Of a stretch of 6,983 bases of DNA, positions 1 through 5,243 are shown in pieces. Numbering within the stretch: position 1 is the stretch's first letter; the number at the start of each line of letters is the position of its first letter. A program made the translations under genes and the position numbers. The notes under the pieces were generated by a model. That model saw nothing but the letters and a program-made list of their open reading frames with translations, had not been told where the DNA came from and did not search any database. Source of the DNA: VGWF01 sp964423465 (GTDB taxonomy: Bacteria > Verrucomicrobiota > Kiritimatiellia > PWTM01); contig CAYRFK010000251.1 of assembly GCA_964423465.1 (NCBI GenBank), positions 1-6,983 of the forward strand. Direction: 5' to 3'.

Positions 1-1
1 G

Positions 2-469
2 ATGGTGCAGGAGCCGTCTTTCTTTGCGGATGACAGGCGATTTCTGCCGATCATGGAAAGGATGGACGGCATCGCCTATGAATGCCACCAGTTCAACAGA
101 CACTGGCCCCTCGAAACCGGCTGGTCTAAACCCGAACCGGTGATTAGAGGCGCGAAATGGACCCTCGATCATGGCAAGGAGTATATCTTCTATTACGGGC
201 CCATCATCTGGAGATGTGAGCAGTACTATCCGTTCATTGAGCGCGACTGGCTGGAGAAGTACTGGAAGGCGGGACTGCCAAAGCGCCACCCGAAAATGCA
301 TTACTATCTGAATACATTCCCTCACGAAACAGGCCGAGGCCGCCCCGTTGGCCCGGAAACTGACCCCCATTCTATCCTGGGATTCACCAAGTGGCTTATT
401 CAGGAAATCAAGGGGGACCCGCAGCCAAAGCAGGTAGGCCAACCAGAGGGTGCAGGCGACGCGCAATAG
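2..469 (+). CDS. Unrecognised protein, C-terminal part (5' end probably outside the window)
   Basis: An open frame of 155 codons runs from an ATG at the second base of the window to a TAG at 467-469. Because the ATG sits at the window edge and has no visible upstream sequence, this is most likely the C-terminal part of a longer protein. I do not recognise the family. The sequence is rich in aromatic residues (YECHQF, WTLDHG, YIFYYGP, IIWRCEQYY, MHYYLNTF), which would suit a carbohydrate-active or TIM-barrel-like enzyme, but that is a guess from composition. The last ~20 residues are polar, with Gly, Gln and Pro, and look like a disordered tail. There is no membrane segment. Base composition is lower in GC than the genes beyond the gap. 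It is convergent to the beta-helix fragment at 515-781. Confidence that it is coding is good; function is unknown. Confidence 0.65.
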   Translation: MVQEPSFFADDRRFLPIMERMDGIAYECHQFNRHWPLETGWSKPEPVIRGAKWTLDHGKEYIFYYGPIIWRCEQYYPFIERDWLEKYWKAGLPKRHPKMHYYLNTFPHETGRGRPVGPETDPHSILGFTKWLIQEIKGDPQPKQVGQPEGAGDAQ

Positions 470-487
470 CTTGCGTCTGCCCCTCAA

Positions 488-502
488 CGATGGACCCCAT
501 CG
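488..502. terminator. Short hairpin between convergent genes (weak terminator candidate)
   Basis: CGATGG (488-493) and CCATCG (497-502) form a perfect 6-bp stem with a 3-nt loop, 18 bp after the stop of the + strand gene and 12 bp after the stop of the - strand beta-helix fragment. There is no T tract on either side, so it is only a weak candidate for a bidirectional terminator. Confidence 0.2.
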
Positions 503-620
503 GATCCCCGTGCATCAATGCGAGCTGCATCGTTCCGGATCAGCCCCGGTCTTCGGCGGCCGGTTTTGCGGCTGAATGGGCTTGGAGGCTTCGGGGATCC
601 GGCGTCCATCGAGCGTGATG
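503..620 (-). repeat. Repeat copy 1: 3' end of beta-helix gene
   Basis: This segment of 118 bp matches 792-910 with about 17 substitutions and one single-base gap, roughly 85% identity by eye. It covers the codons for the ITLDGRRIPE...PPKTG tail and continues about 35 bp beyond the point where the paralogue stops. The match ends abruptly at about 620, upstream of which the two genes differ. Confidence 0.8.
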
Positions 621-781
621 CCCTGGCAATTCTCCAGACCCACGATTGCGCTATGGCCTGCGCCTTCGCCCATCGCGTGCCGATCCGGGTCAACAAGCGT
701 GTTCGACTGTAGTTTCACCGATGAACAGCCCGTCAGCATGACGGCGTGACGCCGGGCGGGCTCGCCGGGGCGGGCGAGGAC
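515..781 (-). CDS. Right-handed beta-helix protein, C-terminal fragment (5' part lost in assembly gap)
   Basis: The frame reads from the last base before the Ns (781) to a TGA at 515-517, giving 88 residues with no start. Two stretches look like parallel beta-helix rungs: AVMLTGCSSVKLQSNTLVD and AIVGLENCQGITLDG. They align with the last rungs of the beta-helix protein at 829-2652 (AIALTGIRDARVAGN and then DITLDGRRIPE), so the two are paralogues; this fragment carries about 20 extra residues between the rungs. The tail is Pro/Lys rich (RIPEASKPIQ...RPPKTG). Relative to its paralogue one base is missing just before the paralogue's stop, so translation runs past the old TGA and adds DPERCSSH. 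Beta-helix proteins of this kind are typically secreted glycan hydrolases or lyases; the catalytic part is not present, so no activity can be assigned. Reading through the Ns into the next gene is not meaningful. Confidence 0.65.
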   Translation of the reverse strand, partial: VLARPGEPARRHAVMLTGCSSVKLQSNTLVDPDRHAMGEGAGHSAIVGLENCQGITLDGRRIPEASKPIQPQNRPPKTGADPERCSSH

Positions 782-791
782 NNNNNNNNNN
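782..791. other. Assembly gap (10 Ns)
   Basis: Ten Ns separate two contigs. Ten is a conventional placeholder, so the real distance is unknown. The right contig starts exactly at the first base of the repeat shared with 503-620, and the left contig ends in a GC-rich stretch with an inverted repeat (CTCGCC / GGCGAG at 761-778). Both are plausible causes of the assembly break. Confidence 0.95.
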
Positions 792-910
792 GATCCCTCC
801 GCATCAACGCCAACTGCATCGCTCCGGCTCAGCTCCCTGTCTTCGGCGGCCGGATTTCGGGCTGAATGGGCTTCGGGACTTCGGGAATCCGGCGTCCATC
901 GAGCGTGATG
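792..910 (-). repeat. Repeat copy 2: 3' end of the GH110-like beta-helix gene
   Basis: This is the partner of 503-620. The stop codon of the intact gene (829-831) lies inside it, so about 37 bp of the repeat (792-828) is non-coding downstream sequence. Conservation past the stop shows that the copies share DNA ancestry and not only a protein motif. The left boundary is set by the contig end, so the repeat could extend further. Confidence 0.8.
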
Positions 911-2652
911 TCTTGCGATTCGCCGCGGTTCCCGGCGACGCGGGCATCCCGGATGCCCGTCAGGGCGATCGCCGGCCCGCCGGACCGCACGAACGTGTTG
1001 CTCTCGATGACGAGACGCTCGATGGGCGGAATGCCGTCCTGGCCGAGCGCGTTGTGAGCCCGGGCGCTGATCGCCGAGCCGTGTGGGCGGGGGTTCACGT
1101 CGATAAAGGTGTTTCCGGCGATGGTGATGTCGCTGGGCACGCCGCCGACCAGGCCCATGCCGGTATTCAGGTCGATGCCGCTGCCCCAGCGGGTGAATGT
1201 GCAGCCGCGCACGGTTCCGGGGCCTGACATGATGAGCAGACGCTGGAAGCTGTCCTCCCAGCGGCAGTTCTGCACGGTCCATCCCGCGCATTCATGTTCG
1301 GGCCACGAGGCCTGGCCCGCGGCGAACGGCGCGGCGGCGCGGTCCAGCGTGACGGTGAACTCCTTGAGCGCGACGATCCCCGCCTCGCCGAGAGGCGCGC
1401 CGGTCTTGCGGTGGATGAAGCGGAGCCGGTCGCCGGGGCGCGCGTTGTCGAGAGTGGGGCGCAGCGCCGCGTTGCGCTCGAACGTCAGCGTCGTGCCGGA
1501 GACCGTCTGCACCTTGCCCCAGATGCCGTGGAAGTTGGCGAGGTCGTCGGCGGTGTGACGAAGGGTGACGTTGTCGAACGTGCTGCCGTATCGCAGCGAC
1601 CGGGAGAGAAGGCCGTCCGCGCCCTTCCACTGGCAACTGCCGGGCTGCGGGCCGAAATAGCAGTCCTTCCACAGATGCGCGCCGTCGCCGCCGATCTCGA
1701 CGGGGCCCCCCTTGTCCACGAAGACGCTCACGCCGTGCAGGGTCAGGTTCGCGGAGCCCTCCAGCGTGATGGCCGCGCCGGTGACGTACAGGCAGCAAAT
1801 CCCGTCGCCGATGCGCAGCACACCGAGGTCGCCGAACGCGCGCGCCCAGTCCGCATCGTGGATGCGCTGCATGAGATCGGGATCGCGCATCGTGACCCAG
1901 TGGCGGCCGTTGTCCGACGGCGTGATGTCCCTGTAGCGCAATTTCCGGATGCCGGGCTGGAGGTCGTAGAGCGGCGCGCAGAAGCGCCCGTCGCCCTTGA
2001 ACGGGAGGATGCGCTGTTCCTCGCCGCCGCTGTAGCGGGCCGGCACCCGCACGCCGGGCGACGGCTGGATCTCGAATCGGTTGTTGTCGCGGTCGATCCT
2101 GGTGATGCGCCCCTCGATCTGCCCCGGCGTGCCGCGCGCGAGCGTTGCGCCGCGAAGCACGAGGTTGCGGCAGTTGCGGAAGCCGACGCAGCGGTGGCCC
2201 GGCGGCATCTGCGCATCCGGAAGATCGAACCACAGCGTCACGCCCGCCGCCTCGATGAAGAGCGGCCTGTCGTCCGCGCGCCGGAGCCCGTCGAAACAGA
2301 GCGCATACTCCGCCTTCCCGCCCTGCTCCGCCGCCGAGGCGAACCGGTAGTCCCCCGCCGGAATGCGAACCTCCGCCGCGCCGTTCGAGAACGCCGCCAG
2401 AACCCGCGGCAGGAACCCGCGGCCTCGTTCGCGCTGCGCCTCCCGCTCCGCCTCGGCGAACTGCGGCCGTGGCGGCGCGTCGAAGCTGAACCCCGCATCG
2501 ACGGGCGGAGGCGATGGCAATGCCAGGATGGCTCGCTGATGCGGCGCGAGATGTGCGGGGTCCGGCAGGGCCGGCACCGGAGGTACGGCGAACGCCCCGG
2601 CCTGCAGCGCCGTCAGCAGGAGACCCACGGCCATGGGAACGAATCGGTTCAT
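829..2652 (-). CDS. Secreted right-handed beta-helix glycoside hydrolase, GH110-like
   Basis: 607 residues when started at the ATG at 2650-2652, which gives a clear Sec signal peptide (MNRF, hydrophobic 6-20, cleavage near AFA-VPP). An ATG 15 codons upstream (2697) would put charged residues before it and is less likely. Only a weak GGAC lies before the chosen start. Residues ~95-170 form the first helix turns (VRIPAGDY, VTLWFDLP, LVLRGATL). After a first beta-barrel-like insert (~177-240) come rungs at ~290-375, a second barrel-like insert (~378-440, PGDRLRF) and final rungs ~455-585. The motif HTADDLANFHG (366-376) holds a DD pair (D369, D370), and D346 lies 23 residues before it. This resembles the DDxxNxHG site and barrel inserts of GH110 alpha-1,3-galactosidases as I recall them. 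The family call is moderate and the substrate is unproven. It is the last gene of the - strand cluster, 117 bp after vapC. Confidence 0.7.
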   Translation of the reverse strand: MNRFVPMAVGLLLTALQAGAFAVPPVPALPDPAHLAPHQRAILALPSPPPVDAGFSFDAPPRPQFAEAEREAQRERGRGFLPRVLAAFSNGAAEVRIPAGDYRFASAAEQGGKAEYALCFDGLRRADDRPLFIEAAGVTLWFDLPDAQMPPGHRCVGFRNCRNLVLRGATLARGTPGQIEGRITRIDRDNNRFEIQPSPGVRVPARYSGGEEQRILPFKGDGRFCAPLYDLQPGIRKLRYRDITPSDNGRHWVTMRDPDLMQRIHDADWARAFGDLGVLRIGDGICCLYVTGAAITLEGSANLTLHGVSVFVDKGGPVEIGGDGAHLWKDCYFGPQPGSCQWKGADGLLSRSLRYGSTFDNVTLRHTADDLANFHGIWGKVQTVSGTTLTFERNAALRPTLDNARPGDRLRFIHRKTGAPLGEAGIVALKEFTVTLDRAAAPFAAGQASWPEHECAGWTVQNCRWEDSFQRLLIMSGPGTVRGCTFTRWGSGIDLNTGMGLVGGVPSDITIAGNTFIDVNPRPHGSAISARAHNALGQDGIPPIERLVIESNTFVRSGGPAIALTGIRDARVAGNRGESQDITLDGRRIPEVPKPIQPEIRPPKTGS

Positions 2653-2769
2653 GGTGATGTCGTCCGGTGCATCCAATCGCCACGGATCATGTCGCAATCC
2701 CCCGCCGGTTGCCAGGACACGACTACCGGCCGATCGCCCTTGCTCGTCGCGCGGCCGGATCCGTCCGTT

Positions 2770-3177
2770 TCATCCGCCGTAGCCTACCGCGTCAAGCCCG
2801 TGGATGCCCCTGAAGTCGCCGGCATTGCGGGTCAACACCCGGGCGCCATGACATCGCGCGGTGGCGGCGATCCAAAGGTCGTTCTGGGATCGTCCCGCGA
2901 GCAATTTGTCCCGCCGGAGTTGGGCGGCGATGCGGGCGTACTGCTGGGCGGTCTCAAGATCCGCACCGACCACGCGTCGTCGCCTCAGAACCTCCAACGC
3001 CTCGGAGACGCGCTGCTCGGACACCATGGCGGCCCCATCCAGGAACTCCCCCGCCGCGACGGCCGGTACGATCAGGCTTTCCGCGCCGTGGGCGATCAAC
3101 GCCCGGTTCACCGGCGCGTCACGGTTGCCGTGAGCGCGGAACTCGTCGATGAGGACGGTGGTGTCGATGCAGATCAT
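2770..3177 (-). CDS. vapC: VapC-type PIN-domain ribonuclease toxin
   Basis: 135 residues, the usual length for a PIN toxin. It begins MICIDTTVLID, the standard first PIN strand with catalytic Asp5. The other expected acidic residues are visible: Glu44 (AAGEF), Asp100 (QNDLWIAATA) and Asp121 (TRNAGDF). PIN domains of this set bind Mg2+ or Mn2+ and cleave RNA, in many VapC proteins tRNA or rRNA; the target here cannot be read from sequence. The start at 3177 is chosen because it places the first strand at the N-terminus and overlaps the antitoxin stop by 4 bp (ATGA, 3174-3177), typical of translational coupling. A GGAG lies 8 nt before it within the antitoxin gene. Earlier in-frame starts would add an Arg/Gly-rich run that is merely the antitoxin gene read in another frame. 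All catalytic residues are present, so it is probably active. Confidence 0.9.
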   Translation of the reverse strand: MICIDTTVLIDEFRAHGNRDAPVNRALIAHGAESLIVPAVAAGEFLDGAAMVSEQRVSEALEVLRRRRVVGADLETAQQYARIAAQLRRDKLLAGRSQNDLWIAATARCHGARVLTRNAGDFRGIHGLDAVGYGG

Positions 3178-3428
3178 ACCGGGCGCTCCACGGTCCATTC
3201 CGTCATCCTGCGGCCATCCCGGACAATCTGCTCCATGCGGTCCGCCTCGGCATCGTTGCCGACGGTCTGCCAAACGGCAGCCGCCTCGGCGACCGCCGCA
3301 GCACACGTGCCCGGACTGGCTGCACGAATCAGGCGGTCAATGGCCTTCGTGAAAGACTCCGAAGGCCTCTTTTCAAGAGCCAACCGCTCATAAACCGTGC
3401 TCTCCAAAGCAATCGTCTTGGTGCTCAT
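3174..3428 (-). CDS. vapB: VapB-family antitoxin
   Basis: 84 residues starting MSTKTIALESTVYERL, followed by ALEKRPSESFTKAIDRLI. The pattern of a KTI strand, a YERL helix, and then ESF followed by a helix ending in RLI matches the VapB antitoxin family formerly called DUF217, which binds DNA through its N-terminus and blocks the PIN toxin with its C-terminus. The C-terminal half (Ala-rich helix, then DAEADRMEQIVRDGRRMTEW) is the likely toxin-binding part. It precedes vapC with a 4-bp overlap, the usual antitoxin-first order. The start at 3428 is chosen by the family N-terminus; longer in-frame starts add 58 residues with no family resemblance. No Shine-Dalgarno sequence precedes this ATG, and a promoter placed just upstream would yield a nearly leaderless mRNA. 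A palindrome overlaps the start and suits autorepression by the VapBC complex. Confidence 0.88.
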   Translation of the reverse strand: MSTKTIALESTVYERLALEKRPSESFTKAIDRLIRAASPGTCAAAVAEAAAVWQTVGNDAEADRMEQIVRDGRRMTEWTVERPV

Positions 3429-3447
3429 GCATGTAAGTCTGCATGCA
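3428..3447 (-). promoter_or_regulatory. Candidate VapBC autoregulatory operator (inverted repeat)
   Basis: TGCATG (3428-3433) and CATGCA (3442-3447) form a perfect 6-bp inverted repeat with an 8-bp spacer, directly at the vapB start codon and overlapping the predicted -10 element. A further GCATG occurs at 3456-3460. VapB antitoxins usually bind such palindromes in their own promoter; assignment here is by position. Confidence 0.5.
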
Positions 3448-3464
3448 GCGGCAGGGCATGTCAA
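3436..3464 (-). promoter_or_regulatory. Predicted sigma-70-type promoter of vapBC
   Basis: On the - strand a perfect TTGACA (3459-3464) is followed after 17 bp by CAGACT (3436-3441), a poor match to TATAAT (3 of 6) but at ideal spacing. Transcription would start near 3429, one base before the vapB ATG, so the mRNA would be leaderless or almost so. This agrees with the missing Shine-Dalgarno sequence. Confidence 0.45.
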
Positions 3465-3520
3465 GAGACCGGCCCTGCGCGCGAAGGGGGCCGCTGCGCG
3501 ACCGCCGTGGATCTCTCCCC

Positions 3521-3542
3521 GGGCGGACAGGAGTGTCCGCCC
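3521..3542. repeat. Strong palindromic hairpin (REP-like)
   Basis: GGGCGGACA (3521-3529) and TGTCCGCCC (3534-3542) form a perfect 9-bp stem around a GGAG loop. It lies between the end of the phosphatase gene and the vapBC promoter. No T tract follows on either strand, so it may be a dispersed extragenic palindrome or a transcript-stabilising hairpin and not a classical terminator. Confidence 0.55.
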
Positions 3543-3578
3543 CACGCCTGACGCTCGGCCCTTCTGATCGTTGAGGGA

Positions 3579-3603
3579 GGTGCCGGGGCTTCGCCTCGGC
3601 ACC
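3579..3603 (-). terminator. Hairpin downstream of the phosphatase gene (possible terminator)
   Basis: GGTGCCG (3579-3585) pairs with CGGCACC (3597-3603), and the interior also pairs, giving a stem of about 11 bp with one G-T wobble and a 3-nt loop. It begins 23 bp after the phosphatase stop in the direction of transcription. The following - strand sequence is TCCCTCAA, not a U tract, so intrinsic termination would be weak. Confidence 0.35.
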
Positions 3604-3626
3604 CGGATCGCGGGATCCTCGGACGG

Positions 3627-5180
3627 TCACCCGGCGCGCGGCGGCGGCGTCAGCTGGCTCCGCGAGAGCACGGTCCGCCAGCGCTCCGTCCCGGCGGCGT
3701 CCACGATGCGGATCGTGGCCGTCGGGTCGGCGGACGCGGTATCGAAAGTGCACTCGCCGAACAGCGCCTCCTCGGTGACGCCGAACAGTTGTCCTTCCTT
3801 CGCCTGGCCGAAAGCCGGCGGCCCCGGATGCGCGCCCAGGCTGCCCAGTTCAAACTCCCGGAGGACGTGGCCCGACGGCCGGGGGATCTCGATCACCCGC
3901 GCGCCGTGGCGGTCGCCGGAGAGCAGGATCACGGGCAACCGCTTCGACTCGATGAGCGAGAAGATGCGTTCGCGGCCCGGCCGGTCCCATACGCCCCAGG
4001 AATCCTTGCCGTTCGAGATGTTGTCGCTCCACATCGTGCCGCCGGTGAGGATGACAAACGGACCGGTGCAGGCGGCCAGCTCGCGCTCCAGCCAGCGCAT
4101 CTGCTCACCGCCCAGGAACGCATCGGGCTCGCCCGGCTGCGTGCGCAGCGAACGGGTGTCGAGCATGATGAGGTCGCAGGGGCCGAGGCGCGTGCGGAAG
4201 AAGATGCCCACGCCGCGGTCGGCGAAGCCGTACGAGGGGTTGTTCCAGTTCTGCGTCCACACGGTCCGCACGGCCGCGCGGTCGGCGTCGGTGGCACCGG
4301 GCGGAATGCCGGACCGGTCGTTGTTGAAGTAGTCGTGGTCGTCCCACGCGGCGTAGACCGCGGCGGATGCGGCGAGGTCGCGCCAGCCGGTGTGGAGATC
4401 GCGCAGGAGGTAGTCGGACCGGTGCAGCCCGACGTGCCCGTCACGGTCGTCGACGGCGCTGTCGCCGAGCAGCAGCAGGGCGGAGGCGCCGCGCCCGCGG
4501 ATGCGGTCGAGGAGCGCCCGGTTGCCCAGCCCGGTCTTGTGGAGGCATGAGCCGAACGCCAGGGTCAGCCGGCCCGGCCGGTCCGGCGCGGGCGCCGTGG
4601 AGATCGCCGCATCGGCGGGCATGGGGATTGGACTTCCATCCACCAGCACGCGGTACGGATGGCGCGCGGCCGGGGCGAGCCCGGTCACCGGCACGACCGC
4701 CGCAAGGTCGCCCGCCGCCGTGCTGGCGACCGGCCCGAAGCGGCGCTCGCCGGAGTCGGTCCGGACCGTCACCTCGACCTGCGCCGGCTGCACCGTGCGC
4801 ACCCACACCCGCGCACCGTCGTGCGAGACCGCGCCGAGCATCGGGCCGCCAAGGACGGCCAGCCTGTGGCGGACCGCCGCCTCGCGCAGCGCCGGCAGGT
4901 CGGCGAAGGCGGCTTTCGGATGCGCTTCAAAGATCTGGCGGGCGTCCGCGAAGAAGCCGCGAACGTTCGGCGACGGATCCGACAACACCAGGATGCGCTG
5001 GTCGATCTCCACGGTACCCTTGTGGGCCGCACCGAGGTCGAGGTTGCGGAGCGGCCCGCCCCGGTCCGCGGTCCGCTTCCGCGCGGGCCCATCCGCGCCG
5101 AAGCACGGAGCCGGAACGACCCAGGGCGCCGCGCAGGCCGCGAGCGCCGAGCCGCGAAGAAACGAGCGCCGGGTCTTCAT
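3627..5180 (-). CDS. Tat-exported PhoD-like alkaline phosphatase / phosphodiesterase
   Basis: 517 residues from the ATG at 5178-5180, which has a near-perfect AGGAGG 9 nt upstream. The N-terminus MKTRRSFLRGSAL with a hydrophobic stretch to about residue 28 is a twin-arginine signal, as is usual for PhoD proteins, which load metal before export. Residues ~110-195 look like the beta-sandwich PhoD N-terminal domain (GAVSHDGARVWVRT, VTGLAPAARHPYRV). The metallophosphatase domain shows FGSC (209-212), LLLLGD (235-240), AAWDDHDYFNN (277-287), MLDTRSLR (339-346), GGTMWSDN (380-387) and LLSGDRHG (419-426). The expected ligands Cys212, Asp240, Asn286/287, Asp423 and His425 are present, but the GDxxY tyrosine is replaced by Val243. 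PhoD enzymes release phosphate from mono- and diesters. It starts 63 bp after the sulfatase stop, so the two may be co-transcribed. Family assignment is secure; substrate is unknown. Confidence 0.9.
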   Translation of the reverse strand: MKTRRSFLRGSALAACAAPWVVPAPCFGADGPARKRTADRGGPLRNLDLGAAHKGTVEIDQRILVLSDPSPNVRGFFADARQIFEAHPKAAFADLPALREAAVRHRLAVLGGPMLGAVSHDGARVWVRTVQPAQVEVTVRTDSGERRFGPVASTAAGDLAAVVPVTGLAPAARHPYRVLVDGSPIPMPADAAISTAPAPDRPGRLTLAFGSCLHKTGLGNRALLDRIRGRGASALLLLGDSAVDDRDGHVGLHRSDYLLRDLHTGWRDLAASAAVYAAWDDHDYFNNDRSGIPPGATDADRAAVRTVWTQNWNNPSYGFADRGVGIFFRTRLGPCDLIMLDTRSLRTQPGEPDAFLGGEQMRWLERELAACTGPFVILTGGTMWSDNISNGKDSWGVWDRPGRERIFSLIESKRLPVILLSGDRHGARVIEIPRPSGHVLREFELGSLGAHPGPPAFGQAKEGQLFGVTEEALFGECTFDTASADPTATIRIVDAAGTERWRTVLSRSQLTPPPRAG

Positions 5181-5189
5181 CGCTTCAAC

Positions 5190-5195
5190 CCTCCT
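5190..5195 (-). promoter_or_regulatory. Ribosome binding site of the PhoD-like gene
   Basis: The - strand reads AGGAGG, followed by GTTGAAGCG and the ATG at 5180. The full consensus with a 9-nt spacer decides this start over the open frame extending 18 codons upstream. Confidence 0.8.
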
Positions 5196-5243
5196 GTCAC
5201 GATTCGCATGCGTTCCCCCGCCATCCGTGGTCAAGGGTGTGGT

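Noticed and set aside
695..740. MLTGCSS in the left beta-helix fragment as a lipoprotein signal (lipobox)
   Set aside because: There is no basic N-region or hydrophobic stretch before it, and the segment aligns with an internal beta-helix rung of the paralogue.
515..1291. A single - strand frame reading from inside the GH110-like gene through the Ns into the beta-helix fragment
   Set aside because: Continuity depends on the arbitrary number of Ns; upstream of the gap it is a shadow frame of the GH110-like gene.
2671..2685. TCCAATCGCCACGGA as a further copy of the phased palindrome upstream of the GH110-like gene
   Set aside because: Only the left half resembles the site; the right half and centre do not match and there is no second copy at 32 bp.
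2653..2697. Upstream start for the GH110-like protein adding 15 residues
   Set aside because: It places charged residues ahead of a normal Sec signal peptide; the start at 2652 gives a standard N-terminus. A GGGGGAT before 2697 keeps it barely possible.
2704..2730. Inverted repeat GCCGGT / ACCGGC with a 15-bp spacer before the GH110-like gene
   Set aside because: Six GC-rich base pairs with a long loop are likely by chance at this composition, and there is no repeat or promoter linked to it.
1294..3393. Very long + strand open frame (699 codons) opposite the GH110-like gene and vapBC
   Set aside because: It crosses three well-supported - strand genes, its translation is Arg/Ala-rich without domains, and long antisense frames are expected in GC-rich coding DNA.
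3789..4550. Long + strand open frames opposite the phosphatase (also 4367-5386 and 4659-5735)
   Set aside because: They are antisense to a gene with clear PhoD motifs and have no ribosome binding site or recognisable domain.
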